A stretch of DNA of 64,000 nucleotides from COE1 sp045579665 (GTDB lineage Bacteria > Bacillota > Clostridia > Lachnospirales > Lachnospiraceae), in contig JAZNMO010000128.1 in NCBI GenBank assembly GCA_045579665.1, positions 3,363-67,362 of the forward strand, given 5' to 3'. The translations under genes were made by a program, and so were the position numbers. The notes below the pieces were generated by a model, which saw only the letters and a list, made by a program, of their open reading frames with translations, searched no databases and was not told where the DNA came from. This document shows positions 48,958-58,773 of this stretch, one piece after another. Within the stretch, counting starts at the first letter, position 1; each line of letters begins with the position of its first letter.

Positions 48958-50610
48958 TTATCCTTTTGTATCATGATATCTTCCATATTGCTTTGCAATC
49001 TGTTCTGCCACTACCATTCCATCCATGGCAGCAGATGTAATTCCTCCCGCATAGCCTGCACCCTCTCCACAAGGATATAAGCCTCTTACTGCCGGACTTT
49101 GCAGACACTCATCTCTATGAATACGAATTGGTGAAGAGGTTCTGCTTTCTACGCCTGAAAGAATCGCATCGTCTGCCGCAAAGCCGGGAATCACTTTATC
49201 AAAATGAGTCATCCCCTCTATAAATGCACTCTCACATGAATCAGGCAATAAGCCCCTTAAATTTGTCCATTTATAGCCGCCCTTATTACATGGACTGTTT
49301 TGGTCAACCGAACCAGTTGAGTCAACGCCCGTAACATAGTCCTTATAGTACTGTATCGGAATCATTCCGTTCCCAAGCTCATAGGCTTTTTCTTCCAGCC
49401 TTCTTTGGAACTCCATACCTGCAAGAGCCCCTTCGTAACCATAATCCTCAGGTGTCACCGCAACAATAATCGCACTATTTGCATTGTGACTAGCTCGGTC
49501 AGAATAACTCATGCCGTTTACAGCAAGTCTTCCCTTCTCACTAGAGGCATTCACCACATAGCCGCCGGGACACATACAGAAGGAATATACACCTCTGCCA
49601 CTGCTTGTCTTAGCTGTTACCTTATAAGGTGCCGCCGGAAGCTCAGCTCCATGCTCACTTCCATACATTCTCTCATTAATCAGACTTTGTGGGTGCTCAA
49701 CACGCATACCAACCGCAAATGACTTTGCTTCCATCGGCACCTCAATCTGATTCAGATACGCAAAAGTATCTCTTGCGCTATGTCCAATTGCCAAAACAAC
49801 CTGTTCTGCTTCCAGCTGATACTCTCCATTTACTTCAATACCACAAATTGCGCCGTCCCGAATCTCTAATCCGGTAACCTTACTTCCAAAATGTACCTCG
49901 CCGCCATTTTTGATAATTTCCTTACGCATATTGGCAACTACAGTTCTCAACACATCTGTTCCGATATGGGGCTTTCCGTCAAATAAAATCTCCTTAGGTG
50001 CTCCCATTTCAACAAAAATCCGTAGTACCTCTTTATTACGTCCGTATTTATCCTTTACCAATGTATTCAGCTTGCCATCCGAAAAAGTTCCGGCACCACC
50101 TTCGCCAAACTGAACATTAGACTCTGTATTTAAAACGCCTTCCTTCCAAAAGCGCTCTACATCCTCGGTTCTTTTATCAACCTCATATCCACGTTCTAAA
50201 AGAATCGGCTGATATCCATGCTTTGCCAACATATAGCCGCAGAACAAACCTGCAGGTCCCATGCCTACTATAACAGGTCGATGTTCCAGCGTCTCACTTC
50301 CACTTTGCGGAAACTCATATGTAACAAGGTCACTCATCAAAATATTTGCATTTTTACATTTCTTCACTGTCTTTTCTTCTGAAAGAGTATTAAGACTCAC
50401 TCCAAGAGAATATACCTGGAAAATCTGAGGTTTACGTCTTGCATCAATTGAATGCTTTAGAATTTCCAAGTCCTTTATCTCAGAAACAGGAACCTTCAAA
50501 AGCTTTGCCGCCTTTGTCTTCAATGTATTCGTATCATCAAGCATATCTGCAAGCGTTTTCTTTTTTCCATTCCATATCAGTTCAGATTTTAACTGATTAA
50601 TCACTATCAT
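48958..50610 (-). CDS. FAD-dependent oxidoreductase (COG2509-type)
   Basis: A 550-residue protein. An N-terminal 90-residue domain precedes an FAD-binding fold (VIVGMGPAGLFCGYMLAKHG) and NTESNVQFGEGGAGTFSDGKL, features of the COG2509 uncharacterised FAD-dependent dehydrogenases. The end reads YPCGEGAGYAGGITSAAMDG. Substrate unknown. The start (ATG 50610) lacks a close ribosome site, so the true start may differ by a few codons. Paired with the HI0933-type flavoprotein gene 18 nt upstream. Confidence 0.88.
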   Translation of the reverse strand: MIVINQLKSELIWNGKKKTLADMLDDTNTLKTKAAKLLKVPVSEIKDLEILKHSIDARRKPQIFQVYSLGVSLNTLSEEKTVKKCKNANILMSDLVTYEFPQSGSETLEHRPVIVGMGPAGLFCGYMLAKHGYQPILLERGYEVDKRTEDVERFWKEGVLNTESNVQFGEGGAGTFSDGKLNTLVKDKYGRNKEVLRIFVEMGAPKEILFDGKPHIGTDVLRTVVANMRKEIIKNGGEVHFGSKVTGLEIRDGAICGIEVNGEYQLEAEQVVLAIGHSARDTFAYLNQIEVPMEAKSFAVGMRVEHPQSLINERMYGSEHGAELPAAPYKVTAKTSSGRGVYSFCMCPGGYVVNASSEKGRLAVNGMSYSDRASHNANSAIIVAVTPEDYGYEGALAGMEFQRRLEEKAYELGNGMIPIQYYKDYVTGVDSTGSVDQNSPCNKGGYKWTNLRGLLPDSCESAFIEGMTHFDKVIPGFAADDAILSGVESRTSSPIRIHRDECLQSPAVRGLYPCGEGAGYAGGITSAAMDGMVVAEQIAKQYGRYHDTKG

Positions 50611-50628
50611 GTATCGTTATCTACCTTT

Positions 50629-51927
50629 CTATTCTCTGGCAGCACCAAGTCCAGCACACCTTCCACTGCTCCATGCCCATTGCAAATTATAACCGCCACA
50701 GATTCCGTCACAATCCAAAATCTCTCCTGCAAAAAACACATTCTCCTGCAACAAAGATTCCATATCATCCGAAACCTCTGACAAAGGCACACCGCCGCAA
50801 CAAACCTGCGCATTTTCAAATGGATTCGTTGCACTTACTACAACCTTAAATTCCTTTAGCAAACAAAGGCACTTTTCCCATTCCTTCTTTGAAATATCTC
50901 CAAGTTTATCCGCTAACGACACCTTCCCAAAACGGCAAACCAATGCCGCTATCTTCTTATTCACAAGACCGGAAAGCATCTCTTCCAGTGTCTTATAAGC
51001 AAACCTTTCTTTTGCCTCAATAAGTTCCTGCAAAGCCTCTTCTGACAAAAATGTCATAAAATCAATACTTACTTCACAACGTTTCTTCTCATGCAAAGCT
51101 CTTGCTGCTATACGACTGAATTGAAATACAGGAATCCCTGAAATACCGTAATCCGTCAACTGCAGCTCGCCTTCTTCTTCGAAGCACTGTACTCCATCTA
51201 TGTACAGGCACAGCTTTGCCTGTGCTCGAACACCTGATACCGACTTAAAATAATCTCCCTCGCAACGTAGCTGCACCAAAGCCGGCAAAGGCTTTATCAA
51301 AGAATGTCCCAACGACCTAGCCAATGCATATCCGGAGCCATCAGACCCTGCAACCGATGCAGCTTGTCCACCAGTCGCTATAATTAATGCATCATATTCC
51401 ATCGATTTTCTTATAGGTTGTATCTGTTGTTTAGTAATTTCCTTTTTTCCTTTCTTTCCCTGGACTTTTTCTACCTCAGGAAGCAGAAAATACTCCACTA
51501 TTCCTCCCTGCTTAGCCGGAACAATCGCTGTCACATCCGCATTGGTAATCATACGAATCTGCATATGCTCGCAGGTCAAACGAAGCACGTCCAAAACACT
51601 CGAAGCCTGCTCCGACACAGGATACACGCCTCCATCTCTCTTTTCCTTTGTATATAACCCAATTTCTTGGAAAAAGCTTCTGGTCGCTTTCGCATCAAAA
51701 CTCTTAATACACGCCTCTATCTTCGCAATATCCTCTCCGTAATACTTACCACTGATATCGCTCATATTGGTCAAATTACATTTACCGTTTCCGGTCATAA
51801 GAATTTTCTTCCCAACTCTATCCTTATGCTCTAATATGGTAACCGCAGCACCTTCCTTTGACGCTGTAATCGCCGCCATCATACCAGCCGCACCGCCACC
51901 GATTATAACTACATTTTTCTTATTCAT
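50629..51927 (-). CDS. HI0933-type flavoprotein (BaiN/YhiN family)
   Basis: A 432-residue FAD-binding protein: NVVIIGGGAAGMMAAITASK at the N-terminus, GNGKCNLTN, TGGQAASVAGSDGSGYALAR and a C-terminal CDGICGGYNLQWAWSSG. Members include BaiN, a bile-acid related reductase, and YhiN of unknown role. The substrate here cannot be named. Operon with the COG2509 gene. GGAGTAACACGCAGT before the ATG. Confidence 0.92.
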   Translation of the reverse strand: MNKKNVVIIGGGAAGMMAAITASKEGAAVTILEHKDRVGKKILMTGNGKCNLTNMSDISGKYYGEDIAKIEACIKSFDAKATRSFFQEIGLYTKEKRDGGVYPVSEQASSVLDVLRLTCEHMQIRMITNADVTAIVPAKQGGIVEYFLLPEVEKVQGKKGKKEITKQQIQPIRKSMEYDALIIATGGQAASVAGSDGSGYALARSLGHSLIKPLPALVQLRCEGDYFKSVSGVRAQAKLCLYIDGVQCFEEEGELQLTDYGISGIPVFQFSRIAARALHEKKRCEVSIDFMTFLSEEALQELIEAKERFAYKTLEEMLSGLVNKKIAALVCRFGKVSLADKLGDISKKEWEKCLCLLKEFKVVVSATNPFENAQVCCGGVPLSEVSDDMESLLQENVFFAGEILDCDGICGGYNLQWAWSSGRCAGLGAARE

Positions 51928-52021
51928 ACTGCGTGTTACTCCTTTCGTATTTTGTACGCTTTATCTTAGCATAGATTTGTCTTCTTTACAAACACTCATC
52001 CGCACATTCTATTCCTTAGCT

Positions 52022-52666
52022 TTAACTGCTATAGGATTCCAAAAAGTTATATATTGCCTCTTCACTTGCCATATATTTTCCATTTACAATTTCTTCTTGG
52101 AGCTTTTGCGGAAGCTCCTCCAGCATCAGGTCTGTTTTAAAATATAATGTACTCTTATCCATCTTATACACCCAAACATAATGGTCGATTGCCATTAGAT
52201 AAAAGCCTGTTTCCACCACAGAAGTATCATACACTCTTACAATTTTTACTTTTTCACCAGAAAAGGCAACAAGAGTCTGCGAACAAAAACCTTTCTCCCT
52301 CTCCTCCAAAGTCAAAACACGACTATCCTCTTCCAATGCCGCTTCCAACTCTTCTCTATTCATATCAATATACTTTCCTGGAAGCTTTTCTTCCACCAAA
52401 GTAATTTGATTATTACTTCTATCCAGATTCTCATAAACACATATCGTATTGCAAGTAGTCAGTTCGTTGAAATTTTGCGCCTGCGAAGGTCCGATTTCTA
52501 TATTTTCAGGTTGTAACTCCTGCATTTCTTCCATACTTTCCATTTCCGGCTGTATCCCCATCTGAGATTGCCCATCCATCCCCTGACGCTTCCACAACAA
52601 AAGAAACAATACTATCGCAATCAATGTCAAAAGCAAAAACAAGCCGATTCTATATCCAAGTTTCAT
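52022..52666 (-). CDS. Membrane-anchored BofC-like protein
   Basis: A 214-residue protein with one N-terminal membrane segment (residues 6-25). The C-terminal region (GFYLMAIDHYVWVYKMDK, LPQKLQEEIVNGKYM) resembles the BofC C-terminal domain of sporulation signalling proteins. Middle part helical and acidic. In Bacillus BofC inhibits SpoIVB; here the match is only to the C-terminal domain. Separate from the flanking genes. Confidence 0.65.
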   Translation of the reverse strand: MKLGYRIGLFLLLTLIAIVLFLLLWKRQGMDGQSQMGIQPEMESMEEMQELQPENIEIGPSQAQNFNELTTCNTICVYENLDRSNNQITLVEEKLPGKYIDMNREELEAALEEDSRVLTLEEREKGFCSQTLVAFSGEKVKIVRVYDTSVVETGFYLMAIDHYVWVYKMDKSTLYFKTDLMLEELPQKLQEEIVNGKYMASEEAIYNFLESYSS

Positions 52667-52744
52667 AACCGGTCTCCTTATTCTAGTAAACTTACGAACA
52701 TAGTATCAGCTTATTTTTCTTATTTTATTCAATTAAATTCATCA

Positions 52745-54376
52745 TTACATGAGCTTACACTTCTTTGCAATGGTAATAAGTGTTCTGCCACCCGGCATAC
52801 TCTTCATATCCGCCTCAGTTAATCCCTTCAAAAGAATCAATGCTACAAAGTAAACAATCACACCTACCAAAATACAAACAATAACAGAAAGTACATTTCC
52901 CATAAATTGCGTAAGCAGCTTGCTTAAGCCCAAAATCACACCACCCATAATCAATGCACTCACAAATGGTATCACAAAAGTGCGCACCCATTCCTGATGA
53001 AAATGGATTTCTCTGCGAATCGCCAATGCATTTAAGATACACATGATTATCGCAAATACAATATTAGAATAAATAACGCCTTCAATCCCCATATCCATCT
53101 GCAACATCAAATACAAAACAGCAACATGAATTACCAAAGCGATTGCCGAATGAATAACCGGCACATTCACCTTGTTAATTCCTTGTAATACACCATTTGT
53201 CAATGTTGACATAGACAAAAATACAACCGATATAGAACCAATCTGTAGAAAATTAACTGCTAAATCACCCTTATCAGGGAAAAGCATGTTAATAATCGGA
53301 CTTGCAAGCACCGCAAGTCCCACTGCACTCGGTATGGTAATCATCATAGTAAAACGCATTGCCTGATTAATTTTCTGCTCAATATCCTTTAACTGGCTTT
53401 TCACCAATAGTCCCGTTAAAACAGGAACCACTGAAGAACACATCGCATTTGCAAGTGCTAAAGGTACATTAATTAAAATTTTATATTGGCCTGTATACAC
53501 ACCCCAATAATCATCTTTAACCTCCGCAAAACCTTTTTCAATCATTACCTGATTATAAATTCTAATATCAATAAATTCACTAATATTATATACAGTAGTA
53601 CTTAATAACACTGGCACAATCGTCAATAACATAATACGAAAAACTGTGCTATAGCTTTCTGCTCTGGAATTCACATCCTTGCGTACCAAATACTTTACCT
53701 TAGGTCGATATGCCATATAGACAAGCACCAGGAATCCAAGCCCGACAATCGCTCCGACAACCGGTCCAAGCGATGCACCAGCCGCACCATATGCCGGTGC
53801 ATAATTCTCATTATGAAGAAGCGCACCTACCTTTTCGCCTCTTCCAAAGAGCACCACGGCACCCGCAAGACTAACTATCACTACAAAAATCTGCTCGATA
53901 ATCTGCGATACCGCTGTCGGCATCATGGTTCCAATACCCTGAAAATAGCCTCTGAGCACTCCCATAACAGATACAATCAATAGCGCAGGCCCTAATACCT
54001 TAAGCGCCATCGCACTCATCGGGGTCATCACAAATCGATTGGCAATCCAGTCACCAAATATTTCTACTGCGGCAAATGCAATTCCTCCTGAGACAATCGC
54101 AAATATCATCGCACACTGAAAAGCTTTTTGTGCATTCTTGTATTGATGCTTTGATATTCTGGCAGATACCAACTTAGAAACCGCAAGTGGTAAACTGTAT
54201 GAAGATATAATCAGCATAATATTGTAAACTGCATATGCTGTTGAATAATATGAATTACCTACATTACCGATAATATTTGTCAATGGAATTCTTCTAAGAA
54301 GCCCAATCAATCTTGCGATAATACCTGCTATTGCAAGAATACTGCCTTGTAGGACTAAATTATTTTTCTTTTTCAT
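52745..54376 (-). CDS. Polysaccharide/lipid flippase, SpoVB/MurJ-like
   Basis: Start set at ATG 54376 (MKKKNNLVLQGSILAIAGII) after AGGGTGAGT; 543 residues. About 14 membrane segments, with the family start RLIGLLRRIPLTNIIGNVGN and repeated helical hairpins. SpoVB-type MOP exporters move lipid-linked precursors of spore cortex or cell-wall peptidoglycan. It lies directly after ybeY (transcript direction), in the sporulation-linked yqf block. MurJ versus SpoVB cannot be separated by reading alone. Confidence 0.9.
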   Translation of the reverse strand: MKKKNNLVLQGSILAIAGIIARLIGLLRRIPLTNIIGNVGNSYYSTAYAVYNIMLIISSYSLPLAVSKLVSARISKHQYKNAQKAFQCAMIFAIVSGGIAFAAVEIFGDWIANRFVMTPMSAMALKVLGPALLIVSVMGVLRGYFQGIGTMMPTAVSQIIEQIFVVIVSLAGAVVLFGRGEKVGALLHNENYAPAYGAAGASLGPVVGAIVGLGFLVLVYMAYRPKVKYLVRKDVNSRAESYSTVFRIMLLTIVPVLLSTTVYNISEFIDIRIYNQVMIEKGFAEVKDDYWGVYTGQYKILINVPLALANAMCSSVVPVLTGLLVKSQLKDIEQKINQAMRFTMMITIPSAVGLAVLASPIINMLFPDKGDLAVNFLQIGSISVVFLSMSTLTNGVLQGINKVNVPVIHSAIALVIHVAVLYLMLQMDMGIEGVIYSNIVFAIIMCILNALAIRREIHFHQEWVRTFVIPFVSALIMGGVILGLSKLLTQFMGNVLSVIVCILVGVIVYFVALILLKGLTEADMKSMPGGRTLITIAKKCKLM

Positions 54377-54410
54377 ACTCACCCTACTGTGTCTCCTTCT
54401 GCAAAATCTA

Positions 54411-54908
54411 CTATCTGGTAATGCCAAGTGCGTTCAGAATCTCCTCCTGCTTACGCTCCATTACCTTTGCTTCCTCTTCTTCCATATGGTCGTATCCAAG
54501 CAGATGAAGCATACTATGAGCCACTAAGAAAGCAAACTCTCTAAGAGGCGCATGCCCATAGCTTTCTGCCTGCTCATACACCTTATCTACAGAAACTACG
54601 ATGTCTCCAAGACAAAGCTCCCCAGTCTCCGGGTCAAAATAGTCCTCAACATAATCTTCAATACCGCTAAAATCAGCCGGAGCTTCATAATCAACATTTG
54701 GAAATGACAGTACATCAGTAGGTCTGTCAATATCTCGAAACTCCTTATTCAGCTGATGAATTCCGTCATTATCCGTAAGGGTAACCGATACCATCACCTC
54801 ATAAGGACATTCCTCACTATCCAAAGCCTGATTAATCACCTTTTCAACTACCTCTTCCACATTAAACGGAAGCTCTTTTTCACACTCATTCTCTACGTAA
54901 AAAGTCAT
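54411..54908 (-). CDS. ybeY: Endoribonuclease YbeY
   Basis: 16S rRNA 3'-end maturation and ribosome quality control metallo-RNase. Start set at ATG 54908 (MTFYVENECEKELPF), with AGGAGAGAAG upstream; 165 residues. The zinc motif HxxxHxxGxDH is present as HSMLHLLGYDH, with NKEFRDIDRPTDVLSFP before it. It overlaps the HD gene by 23 nt, in the conserved order phoH, HD protein, ybeY. Confidence 0.96.
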   Translation of the reverse strand: MTFYVENECEKELPFNVEEVVEKVINQALDSEECPYEVMVSVTLTDNDGIHQLNKEFRDIDRPTDVLSFPNVDYEAPADFSGIEDYVEDYFDPETGELCLGDIVVSVDKVYEQAESYGHAPLREFAFLVAHSMLHLLGYDHMEEEEAKVMERKQEEILNALGITR

Positions 54909-56088
54909 AATACAGCTTCTCTCCTGTAAAAATTTTCTCCATCTCGCGTATATCGCGAAGCGACAACTCACTATGATTTAAGACACCTGTGTCAATCTTA
55001 CGCTTCATAATTGCACCGGCAATCTTACCATAGTCTACGTCCGTTTTCTGTTCCTTGGCCGACAAATATGTAATTGACGACACTACCGCATCTGCCAACA
55101 ACACAGCTGCCGTTTCTCTCATTCGTATCTTCTCTGTCTTATGAATGTACTCCTGCAAGATACGCTGTGCCATTGGTGGAAACTTATACTGTTTGCAAAG
55201 CTCCTCTAATGATTTCTCCTCACTCTTGCACTCCAACACCATAATCTTATGATAATATGCCCCGGCCTTTGCCACATCCACATCCATACGAAGTGTACGT
55301 GCTATCTTCTCTGCAAAATATGCTGTATGAATGGCATTGTAATAGGCTGCCTCATCCAACTCCTTATACTTTGCAATCAAAGCAAACTCCTGGTCATTAA
55401 TATCCAAATAACGTCCTTTTTCCTTATCAATACCCTTTGCACAATACAATCTTAATACAAACATTACCAAAATAAAGGTAATAAAAATATTGATAATCGG
55501 CATCAGAAACTGCTCAAAATCCAAAGCACCTGTACTTTGAAATACTACACTTCCAATCAATGAACATGCATATAACAATACTGCTACAAACATAGAGCTT
55601 CCTGTCTTGAAGTTCTCATCCAAATGCTCAAAAAGAACTGCAAAAATCGCGCCAAGCAGAAAATACATCAAAAACGTTAATACATTGGCATTTGCCAAAT
55701 ATACACAAAGCCCCAAAACACCTGCATATGCAATCATTCCTGTTGCTGTATTGGAAAACAGAGTAAATGCCAAAGCAAATACCGCAAATACCCAACCACT
55801 GGTAGGTAGAAGCGGAAATGCACAGCTTGCTCCAACTCCTATCATAAACAAAACCGAAAATCTGCCAAAATGCTTACCATTCTCATAATGCAGCTTACCC
55901 AATACATAGGACTGCACAAACGAAAAAATCACAGCCCCATAGCATGCTGTTGTCACTATAAAAAGCAAAAATATATCTCGAAATGTCTTACCGTACAGGT
56001 ATGCCGCCCCTGCGGTTAATACCACAGACACCAAAAGCAGCAAAATCATCCATACAACCTTAAGCCATTTTGCTTCTTCCTTCTTCAT
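54886..56088 (-). CDS. Membrane protein with degenerate HD domain (PgpH position)
   Basis: A 400-residue protein with about seven N-terminal membrane segments (residues 8-215) and a C-terminal HD-like domain. It occupies the place of PgpH (YqfF), the c-di-AMP phosphodiesterase between phoH and ybeY, but is much shorter than the usual 700 residues and lacks the N-terminal extracellular domain. The HD motif reads AGAYYHKI: the Asp is Lys, so metal-dependent hydrolysis is doubtful. It may have become a sensor or be inactive. Confidence 0.82.
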   Translation of the reverse strand: MKKEEAKWLKVVWMILLLLVSVVLTAGAAYLYGKTFRDIFLLFIVTTACYGAVIFSFVQSYVLGKLHYENGKHFGRFSVLFMIGVGASCAFPLLPTSGWVFAVFALAFTLFSNTATGMIAYAGVLGLCVYLANANVLTFLMYFLLGAIFAVLFEHLDENFKTGSSMFVAVLLYACSLIGSVVFQSTGALDFEQFLMPIINIFITFILVMFVLRLYCAKGIDKEKGRYLDINDQEFALIAKYKELDEAAYYNAIHTAYFAEKIARTLRMDVDVAKAGAYYHKIMVLECKSEEKSLEELCKQYKFPPMAQRILQEYIHKTEKIRMRETAAVLLADAVVSSITYLSAKEQKTDVDYGKIAGAIMKRKIDTGVLNHSELSLRDIREMEKIFTGEKLYYDFLRRE

Positions 56089-56104
56089 CAGTTATATACC
56101 CCTT

Positions 56105-57127
56105 TTATCTTGGTTTCTTATTACGCGCAGTTTTAGAAAAGCCTTCCTGGCTCCTTGACTGCTTCTTCAGCTCATTACTCTCATATACCTCATAAGCCTT
56201 AACAATCTTTTGTACCAACGGATGTCTGACAACATCCTTACTGGTCATACGAATAAATGCGATATCATTAATCTTACCTAAGACCTTTTCAGCCACATCT
56301 AAGCCGGACTGCGTACCCACTGCCAAATCCTTCTGAGACGCATCACCTGTAACAATAACCTTGGAGCCAAAGCCGATACGTGTCAAAAACATCTTCATCT
56401 GGGCAGGTGTTGTATTCTGTGCTTCATCTAGAATGATATAGGCATTATCCAAGGTTCGTCCTCGCATATATGCCAGTGGCGCAACCTCAATTAACCCCTT
56501 CTCCATATTCTTCTGGAAGCTGTCTGCACCCATAATCTGATACAACGCATCATATAACGGTCTTAAATAGGGGTCTACCTTACTCTGCAAATCCCCCGGT
56601 AAAAATCCAAGCTTCTCTCCTGCTTCAATCGCCGGACGAGTCAGAATAATTCTCTCCACCTCATGATTCTTAAACGCTGTAATCGCCATCGCCATTGCCA
56701 GATAAGTCTTACCTGTTCCTGCCGGTCCAAGTCCAAATACAATCATATTCTTCCGAATCGCATTGATATAATCAAGCTGTCCTTTGGTCTTTGGCTTAAT
56801 TGGCTTACCACTGATACTATGGCAAATACACTCTGTATCAATATCCAGCAAAGACTGGTCATCATCCTCTTTGGCAAGCTCCAATCCATAGTTCACATTC
56901 TGCTCCTGTATCTGATTGCCACGCTTAGAAAGCTCCACCAGATCCTGCATTAGCTTTACAGCCCTCTTTACAGCATCCTGCTCGCCTGTAATCCGAACCT
57001 CACCGTTTCTATCTGTAATGATAACATCTAAATCATCCTCTATCTTCTTAATATAGGTATCATAGCCGCCAAAAATATTCTGCATATGCTCAGCAGCTAT
57101 CTGCATTCCCACCTGATAATCTCCCAC
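56105..57127 (-). CDS. phoH: PhoH-family ATPase
   Basis: A 340-residue PhoH-like protein with an N-terminal KH-like RNA-binding part and a P-loop NTPase: FGLGPAGTGKTYLAMAMA (Walker A) and NAYIILDEAQNTTPAQMKMF (Walker B). PhoH-type ATPases act in RNA metabolism; in Firmicutes the gene sits between yqfD and the pgpH-ybeY genes, as here. The C-terminus is basic. Confidence 0.95.
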   Translation of the reverse strand: MGDYQVGMQIAAEHMQNIFGGYDTYIKKIEDDLDVIITDRNGEVRITGEQDAVKRAVKLMQDLVELSKRGNQIQEQNVNYGLELAKEDDDQSLLDIDTECICHSISGKPIKPKTKGQLDYINAIRKNMIVFGLGPAGTGKTYLAMAMAITAFKNHEVERIILTRPAIEAGEKLGFLPGDLQSKVDPYLRPLYDALYQIMGADSFQKNMEKGLIEVAPLAYMRGRTLDNAYIILDEAQNTTPAQMKMFLTRIGFGSKVIVTGDASQKDLAVGTQSGLDVAEKVLGKINDIAFIRMTSKDVVRHPLVQKIVKAYEVYESNELKKQSRSQEGFSKTARNKKPR

Positions 57128-57130
57128 TTC

Positions 57131-58390
57131 TTACTCCTCCTGTGCATCCAATGCACCTTCCAATATATCCTTATCTGTAACCGATTCTAAAAGAACAGAA
57201 TCAATCGCTCCCCTTGTGCCTGTTTTCTTATTCACAAGGAGTTCTCCCTTCATATACATACTTTTCGTATCATTACTTATTTTAACATTTTTTTCAATAA
57301 TTTGAACCCCTTTTCCCTCTAAAGTTTCCATAAAATGTCGAAAATTATCATACAACATAGTTTCCATCTCATTTTGTGTATGTTCAAGGTAACATAATTG
57401 ATATTCTTTATAGAATACTGTTCCATAAAACAAGGGCAAATAAATATCCTCTAATATTGAGGATTGCCATTTTTGCGAGATTTTTTCGTATAACTCAAAA
57501 TTTTTCATAAATCCCGGTATCTCATATCTCTTACCACCTACCTCAATAAAAAAACAATTCTGCACTCTTCCTGTATATTCCATAATGGAATATCGTTTCT
57601 CAATGCAATCCGAATAGGACATCAGGGTATTCAAATATACATCTGCATCAGCCTCATACACCTGATAATCAATCACTGTTAACGCCTCATCATATACAGG
57701 CACTAAGCCCTCTACCAATATCTGTCCTACTTCTACCTGGTCTCCTGCCTTCACCTTAGGAACTCCACTTCTTGTAATAATTGATGTAACCGTCCCTGCC
57801 TCCGTGGCCACCAGATTACTTCCCTTACAAGTCACATCCTTTTCATAATGTTTTACCTCATTTTCCTTTATCTCCACACAAAGCTTTGTACCTTCCAGAT
57901 AAATCGATGTCCATGTTACTATCGGAAACTCTTCCCGTAAACTTTTCTCCAATTCTTCCATCTGTAGTTCATCCTTGGCAATACCATAATATATATTTTG
58001 CATCTGTATAAAATCTTTTAATTCATCATTACTAATATGACTATTTCCTATATATTCAATCGCCCACACATAGCCATCTACTGCATTTAATAACAACAGA
58101 CATCCAAACAGGCAAAGCAGAAAGCATATCCTTCTTCTCAGCTTCTGCAGCAAAAAAGGTATCCCTACCTTTTCCATCACCTTTATTTTGGTATAGGTTT
58201 TCTTGAATAGCGGAATCATTTGAAATAAATCCTTCACAAGAATATTGCAGCATACTCCATCTTCCTCATGCTTAATATTTCTTAATATAATGCCATGTGT
58301 TTTGCACATATTAAACAGCCTGAGAATTTCCTTTCCTTTTAACAACACCCTCACATAGCCCTTTATATAATACCTTAATCTATGAACCAA
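57131..58390 (-). CDS. yqfD: Sporulation protein YqfD
   Basis: A 419-residue membrane-associated protein. Start is TTG 58390 with GAGGTG five nt upstream. A transmembrane segment lies at about residue 90-108 (RRRICFLLCLFGCLLLLNAV), followed by the family motif-rich extracellular part (VWAIEYIGNSHISNDELKDF, WTSIYLEGTKL). In Bacillus YqfD is a mother-cell sporulation protein. It immediately precedes phoH and follows yqfC, the conserved order. Confidence 0.92.
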   Translation of the reverse strand: MVHRLRYYIKGYVRVLLKGKEILRLFNMCKTHGIILRNIKHEEDGVCCNILVKDLFQMIPLFKKTYTKIKVMEKVGIPFLLQKLRRRICFLLCLFGCLLLLNAVDGYVWAIEYIGNSHISNDELKDFIQMQNIYYGIAKDELQMEELEKSLREEFPIVTWTSIYLEGTKLCVEIKENEVKHYEKDVTCKGSNLVATEAGTVTSIITRSGVPKVKAGDQVEVGQILVEGLVPVYDEALTVIDYQVYEADADVYLNTLMSYSDCIEKRYSIMEYTGRVQNCFFIEVGGKRYEIPGFMKNFELYEKISQKWQSSILEDIYLPLFYGTVFYKEYQLCYLEHTQNEMETMLYDNFRHFMETLEGKGVQIIEKNVKISNDTKSMYMKGELLVNKKTGTRGAIDSVLLESVTDKDILEGALDAQEE

Positions 58391-58405
58391 GCTTACACCT
58401 CGAAT

Positions 58406-58687
58406 CTACTTAATCATCTTTACTTCCTGAATCATTCCTGAAACCTTCATATCCTCGTCCGAATAATAAGCAATTGACAGTCCCCTTCCGCAAATCACGA
58501 TTTTACAACAAAATCCCTTTATCACAATCTCACAACAGGAATAGGCCAAAATCCCCTTGTAATTTTCTATATACAAATCCGTCCCGCCTATCATATGTAT
58601 TAAGGTTTCATTTACAATCAAATCTCTAGGCAGTGCAAATGTATCAGCAAACCGTTCACTTATGCTAAGCCTTTCTACCTTCTTCAT
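58406..58687 (-). CDS. yqfC: Sporulation protein YqfC
   Basis: A 93-residue protein (MKKVERLSISERFADTFALP) with repeated small beta motifs, including YKGILAYSCCEIVIKG and FCCKIVICGRGL. Matches YqfC, an early-sporulation gene found just before yqfD. Function unknown, tied to spore formation. First gene of the yqfC-yqfD-phoH block. Confidence 0.9.
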   Translation of the reverse strand: MKKVERLSISERFADTFALPRDLIVNETLIHMIGGTDLYIENYKGILAYSCCEIVIKGFCCKIVICGRGLSIAYYSDEDMKVSGMIQEVKMIK

Positions 58688-58735
58688 GTAACATAATCCT
58701 CATTTCCCTATTCTCCATTAAGATTTACATATAAA

Positions 58736-58764
58736 AATGGAGCGTAGAAATTCCACACTCCATT
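58736..58764 (-). terminator. Terminator after pyrimidine-nucleoside phosphorylase
   Basis: AATGGAG (58736-58742) pairs with CTCCATT (58758-58764); minus-strand T run (TTTTTAT) follows. Confidence 0.75.
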
Positions 58765-58773
58765 CTATGCATC

